A DNA stretch of 8,022 bases from Thiotrichales bacterium (GCA_023266165.1 JAHFRR010000061.1:1-8022); one strand, 5' to 3'; shown: positions 1 through 6,848, counted from the stretch's first letter. Numbers and translations are program-made. The notes: a model not told the origin generated them from the sequence alone.

Positions 1-46
1 ATCGCAAGATTCCCCTTTTTGCTTCTGAAGGCTTTTTCAAACTGCA

Positions 47-83
47 CCCTCCACCCTAGCCCTCCTCCGCAAGGGAGGAGGGA
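47..83. repeat. Palindromic REP-like intergenic element
   Basis: A C/T-rich stretch (CCCTCCACCCTAG, 47-59) runs into a hairpin whose arms CCCTCCTCC (60-68) and GGAGGAGGG (74-82) pair perfectly around GCAAG. This resembles the common intergenic palindromes of the CCCTCACCCTAACCCTCTCCC type found in many proteobacteria (family knowledge, not searched here). It adjoins the 70-bp repeat at 69-138 and shares the GCAAGGG border with it. No U-run follows on either strand, so it is not a convincing intrinsic terminator for uvrC. The rest of 1-207 shows no coding potential or other recognisable feature. Confidence 0.6.
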
Positions 84-138
84 ATAAGAAAGCCTTCCCA
101 ATTCAATAGGTTAGAAAGATATGTGCATGCCGTAGCCC
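69..138 (-). repeat. 70-bp intergenic repeat, copy A (inverted relative to right-end copies)
   Basis: The reverse complement of this segment matches 7953-8022 over 70 bp with about two or three mismatches near one end (for example GATATGTGCATGCCG here against GATGTGTGCATGCTG on the complementary strand of the other copy). It carries the hallmark GGGCTAC and GCATGCAC motifs at one end and the CTCCTCCCTTGC border at the other. It lies about 70 nt beyond the uvrC stop codon. It codes for nothing visible, so it is probably a non-autonomous dispersed element. Confidence 0.85.
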
Positions 139-207
139 CTTGCAGGTATGATTAAAAGTGCGGTCAGACTCAAGGAGCACTTAAAAATTTTTTCACCTCA
201 TTACCCC

Positions 208-1923
208 CTACCCACCTCCCTTTTGACTTTTGTAAGCCAGGCTGTCCTTCTGGCGGGCTTTGCGATGGGCTGTAATGGCAAAACGATGGGCTTCATCGCG
301 AATTCTCTGGATCAAGTGCAGGGCAGGGTCATCTTCGCTGAGGGCTTTGGGGTGAGGCTCATGGGCGATCCACAGCGTTTCCAATCCCGCTTTTCGACTT
401 TCGCCTTTGGAAACACTCATCAGCAAAACATCAGGGGGCAGAGCTAAAAGCTGCCAGGCATTGATGGCTTGCTGGAGCTGATGCACACCCCCATCGATGA
501 TCACGATATCAGGGAAGGTTTTATTTTCTGACTGGAGCCTGCGATAGCGTCTGGAGATAGCCTGAGACAGCGCTGCATAGTCATCTCCTGGGGTGATCCC
601 TGAGATATTGAACCTGCGATATTCGCTTTTGACAGGGCCTTCGGCATTGAAAACCACGCAAGAGGCGACAGTTTGGTGCCCTTGCGTATGGCTGATATCG
701 AAACATTCGATGCGTTTAGGGATTTTATCACGCCTCAAGAAATCTGCCAAAGCTTGGGACTGCATCAATCCCCTCCCCCATTTTGCAATCTCGGTATTTA
801 GCGCTTGCTGAGCGTTCAAGCGCGCGAGCTTCAGCCACTCCAGACGCTCGCCACGTTTGGGGACGCGTAACTGGGGAATGGGCGTCTCTGGATCTTCTTG
901 CAAAGACTCAGGCCATGTGCGCTTTTCTTCAAGCAGAATGAGCTTAGGGATATGCGTCTTACCCAGCCCTAAGCCATAGTATTGCTCAAAGAAAAGGGTG
1001 AAGAGCGTCTCCTTGTTCTCCAGATCCCCTTTGAGCCAAAACGCCCGTGTACCCAAAACCTTACCCCCTCGCACCCACAAAAGCATCACCACACAGATCG
1101 GCCCTTCTTGTTGGGTGACAATCACATCGGCATCTGAAAGCTGGCTGGACAAGACCGACTGGGTCGAGCGTAAGCGTTCTAAATCCTGGATTTGATCTCG
1201 AATGCGAGAAGCTGCTTCAAATTCCAGATGTTCAGCACAGTGCTGCATCTTCAGTTTTAACTGCTGAATGACTTGCGCATCACGCCCCATCAGTAACTGC
1301 GAGACACTCTGAATATCCTGCCCATAAGCCTCAGGGGTGATATACCCAACGCAAGGCGCACTACACCGGCCAATCTGGTATTGCAAGCACGGGCGCGTAC
1401 GATGACGAAACATAGCCTCATCACACTGACGGAATTTAAAAAGCTTCTGCAACTGGCTCAGGCTCTCTCTTAGGCGTTGCATATCCGGAAAGGGGCCTAA
1501 CAGCTTCCCTGTTTTAATGCTTCGCCCTCGATAAGGCATGACTTTCGGGAACTCTCCTTCACTGATCCATACAAAGGGATAGCTCTTGTCATCTTTAAAA
1601 ATAATATTGTACTTAGGTCTATGGGCTTTGATCAGATTGCTCTCTAACACCAAAGCCTCGTACTCTGTGCGTGTGAGGGTGATTTCAACAGTGGCAATTT
1701 GAGAGACCATCTGGGCAGTTTTGGGGTCATCCTCATGGTTTTTTTGGAAATAACTCTTCACACGGCGAGAGAGTATCTTCGCTTTGCCAACATAGATAAT
1801 TTTGCCGTCAGCATTCAACATGCGATAAACGCCTGGAGAATCAGGGAGGTTCGCCAAAAAGTGTGCGCGCAAAAACTCAGTAGACTCAAGGCTTTCAGGC
1901 GATTCAGATACTTCAGAGGACAT
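208..1923 (-). CDS. uvrC: UvrC, excinuclease ABC subunit C, lacking the C-terminal (HhH)2 domain
   Basis: UvrC makes the 3' and 5' incisions around bulky DNA lesions after UvrAB loading, in cytoplasmic nucleotide excision repair. Seen from N to C in the 571-residue product: GIY-YIG nuclease (about 25-105, with GVYRM and IYVGKAK); four cysteines C167/C179/C187/C191 with the spacing of the UvrC 4Fe-4S site; a UVR motif (about 222-257) for UvrB contact; and the RNase H-like nuclease with FDISH (D409), GDDYAAL, IDGG (D477) and DEAHRFA (H546). The protein ends at KSQKGGG, where homologues of about 610 residues continue into a tandem helix-hairpin-helix domain; no such sequence follows in any frame down to position 1. 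ATG at 1923 is chosen because GGAGAG lies about 8 nt upstream; a GTG at 1971 would add 16 residues without homology. Identity is very certain; full function is less so. Confidence 0.97.
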   Translation of the reverse strand: MSSEVSESPESLESTEFLRAHFLANLPDSPGVYRMLNADGKIIYVGKAKILSRRVKSYFQKNHEDDPKTAQMVSQIATVEITLTRTEYEALVLESNLIKAHRPKYNIIFKDDKSYPFVWISEGEFPKVMPYRGRSIKTGKLLGPFPDMQRLRESLSQLQKLFKFRQCDEAMFRHRTRPCLQYQIGRCSAPCVGYITPEAYGQDIQSVSQLLMGRDAQVIQQLKLKMQHCAEHLEFEAASRIRDQIQDLERLRSTQSVLSSQLSDADVIVTQQEGPICVVMLLWVRGGKVLGTRAFWLKGDLENKETLFTLFFEQYYGLGLGKTHIPKLILLEEKRTWPESLQEDPETPIPQLRVPKRGERLEWLKLARLNAQQALNTEIAKWGRGLMQSQALADFLRRDKIPKRIECFDISHTQGHQTVASCVVFNAEGPVKSEYRRFNISGITPGDDYAALSQAISRRYRRLQSENKTFPDIVIIDGGVHQLQQAINAWQLLALPPDVLLMSVSKGESRKAGLETLWIAHEPHPKALSEDDPALHLIQRIRDEAHRFAITAHRKARQKDSLAYKSQKGGG

Positions 1924-1943
1924 GAGCTCAGCTCTCCAGGGTA

Positions 1944-1984
1944 AAATTTTAAAATTTGCGGTTGTGCTCACAATAGATTATACT
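1944..1984. promoter_or_regulatory. Divergent promoter region between uvrC and the secreted-protein gene
   Basis: On the plus strand TTGCGG (1956-1961), a 17-bp spacer and TATACT (1979-1984) form a good sigma70-type promoter about 30 nt before the ATG at 2015. On the minus strand a perfect TATAAT (1982-1977) overlaps that -10, pointing at uvrC; it has no good -35. Two palindromes sit here: AAATTTTAAAATTT (1944-1957) and TTGTGCTCACAA (1962-1973), the latter inside the plus-strand spacer, a typical operator place. Promoter calls come from motif matching only. Confidence 0.6.
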
Positions 1985-2014
1985 GAAAAATATCAAGAGA
2001 GGGGGCTCTGCACC

Positions 2015-3400
2015 ATGAAACTCAAAAAAATATCCCGCTGGATGTGCCTGTCTCTGATTGGCATGGGGATGAGCGCGCAGGCATTTGCCAATCCCTGCAC
2101 CTCTGCCACGCAACTCTGCCAACTCCAAGTCTTGATTGCACAGTACCCTACCAATCCAGATCCCACAGCAACAGGGCCTGGCTCTCTGGCACAAATTGAG
2201 GCCTTCCTGACATTGGCCCCCAATTTAACACAATTACACTTAAGATTTGAAGGATGGGTTCCTGCAGGTCAAACCCCAACACCCGCGCTATTTAACGCAG
2301 CAGTGACACAAACTGTGGCCCTTGTCAACGCAATCAGAGCCTTACCTGGGGGTGCAACCATTGCCCTTGGGTTTCACCCTGACAATGATCAGCATAGCAG
2401 CGCACCGATTTGGGGCTGTGCCAGCACACCTACCGCTGAATGTGTGTTCTCTAACTCTATCGCATTTATGAATGCCGTGAATGCCCAGCTCCCACCTGGT
2501 ACTGGATTTTCTATTTTCTCCATCGAGCAAAGCTATATCGAACCGCAAACTCTTGCTCCACCCACGCCTGCTCAGCCAGCGGGAGAAGATGACATTGCAG
2601 CAGAAAAAGATTGCCTGCAAGGCAATTTCCCACCCAGCACTCAGGTCTTTCAATGCACGGTGGTTGCGAAACCTGCTGTCCAATATGGTTATGTTTCTCC
2701 CAGCTGTGGTGCTTCGAACTTATATGACAGCGAGCACTACGACTACGGCTACCCACAAATGTATAACCTCACAGTCAACTGGACAGATCCAACCACCAAT
2801 ACCGCCAGCAATCAAGAGGGGTTACCATTACCGACAGAAGACTACCCAAATGGAACACTCGTACCTGGTCAAAAATATGCTTTGATGGATGCGATACCTT
2901 GGAGCGGACAGAAAGAGCCTCCTCCCAGCACTATCATCCCGACTCTTTTGAATCCTCAAGGACCTGACATTCGCTCTGTCTATCAGCCCAATATACTGGA
3001 ATCCAACACTATTGATCCGGTGGATGCAGCACAAGTCGTTGCAACCGTTCTGGTCAAAGACCTGGGGACAGGCGCCTCGATGTCTGGTAGCACGTGCAGT
3101 ACGGGTAATATCAGCTCGGATGGCAGTATCCGGTACTTTACCCTGTCAGGTGAACCTGAGTTTCTCGGGGGCAACTATGACTCCAAGAATCCAGGCGCTG
3201 CCTTTTATTGGACTCGGCAAGACTTGATTAATTTCTTCAATGATCTCACAGGCGACCTACAACAGCAAGGTGTGCAAGATCCTCAGGATATTCCATTCGC
3301 TATCTGGAGTTTTGACACCATGCTGTTAGATGGCCCCTCAGATGCCCAAAACAATCCCCTTCCTGAAAACACCCATTCATCCACCCATCCATCCTCTTGA
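2015..3400 (+). CDS. Exported protein of unknown function, possibly TIM-barrel (GH18-like)
   Basis: The 461-residue product has a clear Sec signal peptide: KLKK basic start, hydrophobic core, and AFA-NP cleavage near residue 26. ATG at 2015 is chosen because AGAGGGGG precedes it by 9 nt and it starts the signal peptide; the frame is open further upstream. The mature chain has eight cysteines (28, 35, 135, 143, 200, 214, 231, 361), an even number that suggests disulfides, and a Ser/Thr/His-rich tail. I do not recognise the family. Segments such as LHLRFEGW (74-81), IALGFHPDN (116-124), FSIFSIEQ (165-172), YGYPQMYN (244-251) and FAIWSFDTML (428-437) look like the strand ends of a beta/alpha barrel; QMYN and the WSFD strand recall GH18 beta-6 and beta-8, but the DxxDxDxE motif is absent. 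A glycan-related function is speculation. It stands alone, diverging from uvrC, with ssrS immediately downstream and no terminator between. Confidence 0.85.
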   Translation: MKLKKISRWMCLSLIGMGMSAQAFANPCTSATQLCQLQVLIAQYPTNPDPTATGPGSLAQIEAFLTLAPNLTQLHLRFEGWVPAGQTPTPALFNAAVTQTVALVNAIRALPGGATIALGFHPDNDQHSSAPIWGCASTPTAECVFSNSIAFMNAVNAQLPPGTGFSIFSIEQSYIEPQTLAPPTPAQPAGEDDIAAEKDCLQGNFPPSTQVFQCTVVAKPAVQYGYVSPSCGASNLYDSEHYDYGYPQMYNLTVNWTDPTTNTASNQEGLPLPTEDYPNGTLVPGQKYALMDAIPWSGQKEPPPSTIIPTLLNPQGPDIRSVYQPNILESNTIDPVDAAQVVATVLVKDLGTGASMSGSTCSTGNISSDGSIRYFTLSGEPEFLGGNYDSKNPGAAFYWTRQDLINFFNDLTGDLQQQGVQDPQDIPFAIWSFDTMLLDGPSDAQNNPLPENTHSSTHPSS

Positions 3401-3425
3401 CGCCTTCCGCCAAAACCCCTAGGAT
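3397..3425 (+). promoter_or_regulatory. Predicted sigma70 promoter of the 6S RNA gene
   Basis: TTGACG (3397-3402), a 17-bp spacer and TAGGAT (3420-3425) predict a start near 3429-3432, which agrees with the start of the 6S fold. The -35 overlaps the stop codon (3398-3400) of the preceding gene. Confidence 0.65.
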
Positions 3426-3428
3426 AAA

Positions 3429-3607
3429 GAGGTGTTATCTAAAGGGCACGTGCCTTTTTAGTCTTGATCCGATACTGACAGATAGGGAGCCCATCTGCGA
3501 TATGGGGGTGTGACTTCTTCACTGAAGACCCGAACTATATCCACAAGCGCCCACTTGAACCAACAGGGTTCAAGCCTATCTGGCGTCGGCTTTTTGGGTA
3601 ACACCTC
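3429..3607 (+). ncRNA. ssrS: 6S RNA
   Basis: 6S RNA binds sigma70-RNA polymerase holoenzyme by mimicking an open promoter and dampens transcription in stationary phase. Direct evidence is a hairpin CTTGAACC-AACAG-GGTTCAAG (3554-3574) followed by CCTATCTGGCGTCGGC, closely resembling the E. coli 6S segment CTTGAACCAAGGGTTCAAG and the GCCTGCGGCGGC after it. The rest folds as expected: outer stem 3429-3443 with 3593-3607 (15 pairs including G-U), CCGA 3469-3472 with TCGG 3586-3589, CAGATAGG 3479-3486 with CCTATCTG 3575-3582, then a large bubble whose 3' strand carries the conserved hairpin, and an upper stem-loop from GATAT/ATATC, GGGT/ACCC and CTTC/GAAG. The length of about 179 nt is typical. 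The 3' end overlaps the last 2 nt of the convergent fimV tail. The usual ygfA/zapA neighbours are absent. Ends are predicted from pairing and promoter position and may be off by a few bases. Confidence 0.86.
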
Positions 3608-3997
3608 AATCATACACCCAGGTGTCGACATACAGCTGACGCACGATGCGCCAATTAGGATCCCCTTCAACGACCAGGCCTCGTTTCTGTAACTGCTCGA
3701 CTTGACGGTCAAAGGCCGCTTTGTTATTGGAGTCTGCGTAAACCTCTAAGAGCTTCAAACGCAACTCCAGGTTATTTTGATCTTGGCGCATGGCAAACAG
3801 CAACGCATGCTCTGCCCGCTCAAACTGACCTTCACTCACATCTTGAGAGACTTCTGTGAAAATATCTGGATGTCCTGCAAGCTCCGCAGGAACAGAAAAA
3901 TGGCCCTCATGCGTGGGATGCGCGTGAGAGCCAGGTTCTCGATCAGAGTGATCGACTGTCTCAGAATCTACAAAGACCTGAGGTTCATCGTTCAGAA
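3606..3997 (-). pseudogene. fimV: FimV C-terminal TPR-like tail, out of frame with fimV
   Basis: This open stretch, starting just after the poly-A tract, continues fimV in the +1 frame. It encodes an acidic, His-rich linker of about 53 residues, then a TPR-like segment (SEGQFERAEHALLFAMRQD followed by NNLELRLKLLEVYAD and KAAFDRQVEQL) that is characteristic of the cytoplasmic end of FimV, where homologues read RYEQAE...LRLKLLEVYA. The only plausible own start is a GTG at 3839 without a good ribosome site, in the middle of the domain, so independent translation is unlikely. It is intact to a normal TGA at 3608-3606, with no second lesion. That suggests it is still expressed by slippage, or that the break is recent or a homopolymer error. 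If the break is real, this part is lost from the standard product. Confidence 0.75.
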
Positions 3998-4875
3998 TTT
4001 TTTTTTTCAGATCCTGTCATACGATCAAAGAAATTTGTGCTATCCCCTTCTTTGGCTTTTTTAGACCAGAGGACACCTAAAGACCCTGCAGACAGTACAA
4101 ACAAGACAAACCAGAACCAGACCCAGAAGGTATGGCTGCCAGAGGACGCACTTTCTGTGTTAGCCGCTTGCGCACTCATCGTTGCCATTTTTTGTGTCAA
4201 GGTTTGGATTTGCGTATTGGCAGCTGTCAGTTGTTGTTGCAGCGTTGCGACATCAGTGCTCATAGGCATTGCGGCCACATCACTGCTCGGTGCAACAGCC
4301 CCTGCTGTAACGGTTTGCACTTGCGAAGAGGCAGAGACTTGATCAGTGTCAGCCCCCATGGAGGTTTGCCCGGCTTGACTTGCAACACTGGATCCTGATG
4401 TTGAAGCAACACCGGCTGTGGTATTGGGAGATGTCATCGACATCGTGCTTGAAGTTCCATTGGCTGCAGACCCTGACATCTGATAAGACGGCGAAGACTG
4501 CGCGGGGGTAGCGGCAGATGCGGTGCTTTGAGCGGCGCTGGGAGCCCTTTCTCCAAAGGGACGAGCGGCTCTTAAATCTGCTTGAGAAACACGGCCTGAC
4601 AGCGCTTGGTCGACTTCAGCGCGCGTGGTAGGAATCACCAAGTGAGCCCCGACGCGTAAGTCTGCTGCGCGATCCCCTGAGAAAGCTTGTGGGTTCAAAC
4701 GCACAATGGCTTTGATCATGGTGTTGATGTTCACACCCTTCACAGCGTGCGATTGGGCGATGCCCCACATCGAAGCCCCTGATCTCACAGGGCCATACAC
4801 CCCAAATGAAAAACCTAGCTGTACTGCCATCAACGCGGGCAGTAGGATTCGCAATGCTTTCACGCTCTTTTTCAT
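3985..4875 (-). CDS. fimV: FimV/HubP-like LysM membrane protein, N-terminal part (frame-broken)
   Basis: FimV/HubP proteins are inner-membrane polar landmark proteins with a periplasmic peptidoglycan-binding LysM domain and a cytoplasmic TPR domain, needed for type IV pilus function and pole organisation. The 296-residue product shows a hydrophobic signal segment (about 1-25); a LysM-type FimV N-domain (29-82, VRSGASMWGIAQ...NPQAF...LRVGAHLVIP); a Ser/Ala/Thr/Gln linker (108-205); a short coiled coil (about 207-237); a Trp/Phe-rich membrane helix (249-270) followed by SKKAK; and then the break at the A10 tract. ATG at 4875 is chosen because CAGGAG lies 7 nt upstream and it begins the signal segment. 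The gene lies 50 bp after the gshB stop without an obvious promoter, so it is probably co-transcribed. Even rejoined (422 residues) it is roughly half the size of typical FimV. Confidence 0.85.
   Translation of the reverse strand: MKKSVKALRILLPALMAVQLGFSFGVYGPVRSGASMWGIAQSHAVKGVNINTMIKAIVRLNPQAFSGDRAADLRVGAHLVIPTTRAEVDQALSGRVSQADLRAARPFGERAPSAAQSTASAATPAQSSPSYQMSGSAANGTSSTMSMTSPNTTAGVASTSGSSVASQAGQTSMGADTDQVSASSQVQTVTAGAVAPSSDVAAMPMSTDVATLQQQLTAANTQIQTLTQKMATMSAQAANTESASSGSHTFWVWFWFVLFVLSAGSLGVLWSKKAKEGDSTNFFDRMTGSEKKNSER
3998..4007 (-). other. A10 homopolymer at the fimV frame break (possible slippage site)
   Basis: On the coding (minus) strand TCTG is followed by ten A and then TTCTG. As read, the frame goes EKKNSER and stops at 3985. 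With nine (or twelve) A it runs on through ILNDEPQ into the TPR tail. Adding only one A gives an almost immediate TGA. Runs of this length are known substrates of RNA polymerase slippage and of replication slippage, and are also where assemblies err. Confidence 0.8.
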
Positions 4876-4925
4876 AAATATACTCCTGAACTTAACACAA
4901 AACACAAGACAGCCAAAATAACTCG

Positions 4926-5894
4926 TCACAGAGTACAGACTTTTAATGCATTTATCAACTGCGCAGCAACATCAAATTGCGTTTCTTTTAAAATTTCTCG
5001 AAAACACGTGGGGCTGGTGACGTTGATCTCTGTGATAAAGTCCCCGATGACATCTAAACCCACCAGTGAAAAGCCTAAATTTTTTAACCGCTCACCCACG
5101 CGCGCGCACAGCCATCGATCTCGATCGGTGAGCGGCTGCACACGTGCGCGCCCTCCCGCTGCTAAATTCGCCCGGGTTTCTCCCGCTTTGGGAAGTCTCG
5201 CCACAGCGTAGGGTACAGGGGCGCCCTCTAGCAATAAAATACGCTTATCACCCTCCACAATCTCAGGGAGATATCGCTGAACCATGATGGGCTGCCTTCC
5301 AAAATTCGTCATCTGCTCGATAATCACATGGAGATTCACATCTTGATGTTTGACGCGATAGATTCCCGCTCCGCCCATCCCCTGCAAGGGTTTGAAGATG
5401 GTGTCCCGATGCTGGTTCACAAACTCCAGAATCGACTCAGCCTCTTGCGTCACCCGAGTGTCAGTCAAGCAGTCAGGAAATAAACTTAACAGAAGCTTTT
5501 CATTAAAGCCCAATAGCGCCTGAGGCTGATTCACCACACGCACGCCCTGCGCTCGCGCCATCGATAAAATCTGGCAGGCATAGAGATAACGCTCTGTGAT
5601 GGGGGGGTCGACGCGCATGAAAATAATATCAAACCCTTGGAGCCGCTCAATTCCTTGCGCACGCACATGATACCACTCGGGTTGAAACCCTTGAAACTCA
5701 ATCTCACGCACCCGCGCAGAAAGCCCAGGAACCTCTTGGTTCAAGGCGAGATGATGCGGCTCTGTCATAAAGACACGCGCGCCTTGCTCTTGCAGGGCTT
5801 TGATGATCGCCATGATCGAGTCTTTCTCAAATTTAAATGGCTCGATGGGATCTGCGACAATCAAGGCACGTAAGGTTTTTGATGTTTTTTGCAT
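4926..5894 (-). CDS. gshB: Glutathione synthetase
   Basis: GshB joins gamma-glutamylcysteine and glycine with ATP, the last step of glutathione synthesis in the cytoplasm. The 322-residue product matches the proteobacterial ATP-grasp enzyme (about 316 residues) along its length: N-terminal DPIEPFKFEKDS (15-26), MRVDPP (93-98), NEKL (131-134), the glycine-rich ATP loop KPLQGMGGAGIYR (168-180), VQRYLPEIVEGDKRI (205-219), the mobile loop RANLAAGGRA (241-250) and the metal/substrate end DVIGDFITEINVTSPT (281-296). All key motifs are present, so it should be active. The ATG at 5894 lies 3 nt after the stop of the upstream ATPase gene and has only a weak GAG-type ribosome site, which points to translational coupling. 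gshA is not in the window. Confidence 0.97.
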   Translation of the reverse strand: MQKTSKTLRALIVADPIEPFKFEKDSIMAIIKALQEQGARVFMTEPHHLALNQEVPGLSARVREIEFQGFQPEWYHVRAQGIERLQGFDIIFMRVDPPITERYLYACQILSMARAQGVRVVNQPQALLGFNEKLLLSLFPDCLTDTRVTQEAESILEFVNQHRDTIFKPLQGMGGAGIYRVKHQDVNLHVIIEQMTNFGRQPIMVQRYLPEIVEGDKRILLLEGAPVPYAVARLPKAGETRANLAAGGRARVQPLTDRDRWLCARVGERLKNLGFSLVGLDVIGDFITEINVTSPTCFREILKETQFDVAAQLINALKVCTL

Positions 5895-5897
5895 ACT

Positions 5898-6848
5898 TTA
5901 CTTCTCAAGCAAGGATGTCAGAAGATAGCGCCCATCCAGGTAGCCATCGAGACGTGCAATGTCTGCAATCCCTCGATGCCCTTCTGGTGTTTTTTCCAAA
6001 AAGACAAATAGATTCACCGCTTGCAGAATTAGATTGCGTGGCACCGTCACCGCCACTTCCTGGATCAGATCTTCAAGACGATAAGGCGCGCTCTCCACGC
6101 TGTTGGCATGGATGGTACAGATACCTCCCGGATGGCCGGTGTTCCAGGCTTTCAGCATATCCAGCGCTGCACCGTCTCGCACTTCGCCCACGACAATCCG
6201 ATCAGGCCGCATCCGCAATGCCCCCTTCACCAGATCTCGCATGCTAACAGAAGGCGTGCTTTCCATAAAAACCACATCTTCCATATCCAACTGTAACTCT
6301 CTTAAATCCTCCAACACCAATACCCGATCTTGCGCACCCCGCAGCGTGGCCAATAGGGCATTGGCAAACGTGGTCTTGCCAGACCCTGTACCGCCTACAA
6401 TCATGATGTTTTGGCGCGTATGCATGGCATCTTTCAAAATTTTGTAGCCTTCTCTCGAGAGTACTTCTGCATCGCGATAATGTTCAAGGGTAAAAATTTG
6501 CAAAGCTCGCTTGCGAATGGCGAATGTCGGCTCAGCAACCACAGGCGGCAGCCATCCTTGAAACCGCGCGCCATGGATCGGCAGCTCGGCGGACACCATG
6601 GGGTGCTCACTGTCAGCAATATCATTCTTGAATGCCGCAACCAGCTTAATGATATTCTCTGCTTGATCAGAGGGAAGTACAGTATCCGTCAGATATTTTC
6701 CACGCCGCAGATCCTCTACAAACACGCGTCCATCGGGGTTGCGCATCACTTCAATTACCTGCTTACCATCCAGATACTTCAAAATATCAGGCCCGAAGGC
6801 TGTTTTGAGCATCTCCAGATAACGCTGTTTCCCTGCAAGTCGGCTCAT
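5898..6848 (-). CDS. trbB: TrbB/VirB11-family secretion ATPase, stand-alone
   Basis: TrbB-type proteins are hexameric cytoplasmic ATPases that power type IV secretion and conjugative transfer, and are related to the type IV pilus motors. The 316-residue product has the family layout: N-domain with EVMRNPDGRVFVEDL (33-47) and ELPIHGARFQGWLPPVV (88-104), Walker A GGTGSGKTT (152-160), acidic box LEDLREL (179-185), Walker B-like RIVVGEVRD (217-225) and the His box GGICTIHANS (241-250). The length is normal and no key residue is missing. ATG at 6848 is preferred over TTG at 6851 because GGAG lies 5 nt upstream of it. No other conjugation or pilus assembly gene is nearby; it sits between an acid phosphatase and gshB, with fimV two genes downstream. 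Its partner system is unknown; working with the pilus or a T4SS encoded elsewhere is inference. The symbol denotes family only. Confidence 0.9.
   Translation of the reverse strand: MSRLAGKQRYLEMLKTAFGPDILKYLDGKQVIEVMRNPDGRVFVEDLRRGKYLTDTVLPSDQAENIIKLVAAFKNDIADSEHPMVSAELPIHGARFQGWLPPVVAEPTFAIRKRALQIFTLEHYRDAEVLSREGYKILKDAMHTRQNIMIVGGTGSGKTTFANALLATLRGAQDRVLVLEDLRELQLDMEDVVFMESTPSVSMRDLVKGALRMRPDRIVVGEVRDGAALDMLKAWNTGHPGGICTIHANSVESAPYRLEDLIQEVAVTVPRNLILQAVNLFVFLEKTPEGHRGIADIARLDGYLDGRYLLTSLLEK

Noticed and set aside
60..82. Perfect hairpin as a uvrC terminator
   Set aside because: No T-run follows on the uvrC strand and it lies about 125 nt past the stop; it belongs to an intergenic palindromic repeat.
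156..164. AAGTGCGGT, identical to the Haemophilus DNA uptake signal core
   Set aside because: A single copy in 8 kb is close to chance, and nothing else points to Pasteurellaceae.
1922..2014. Upstream extension of the secreted-protein gene to the ATG at 1922
   Set aside because: It would cover its own promoter and put 31 residues before a canonical signal peptide; the ATG at 2015 has a strong ribosome site.
3441..3459. GGCACGTGCC hairpin followed by TTTTT, looking like a terminator of the secreted-protein gene
   Set aside because: It lies inside the 6S RNA fold, after the predicted promoter, and its usable stem is very short. It is better read as part of the 6S closing-stem region.
3551..3582. 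GGGTTCAAGCC resembling a tRNA T-arm
   Set aside because: No anticodon arm, D-arm or acceptor pairing fits; the segment is explained by the conserved 6S RNA hairpin.
3837..3839. GTG as start of an independent 77-residue protein
   Set aside because: No good ribosome site, it falls inside the TPR-like domain, and the frame is open and FimV-like upstream to the A10 tract.
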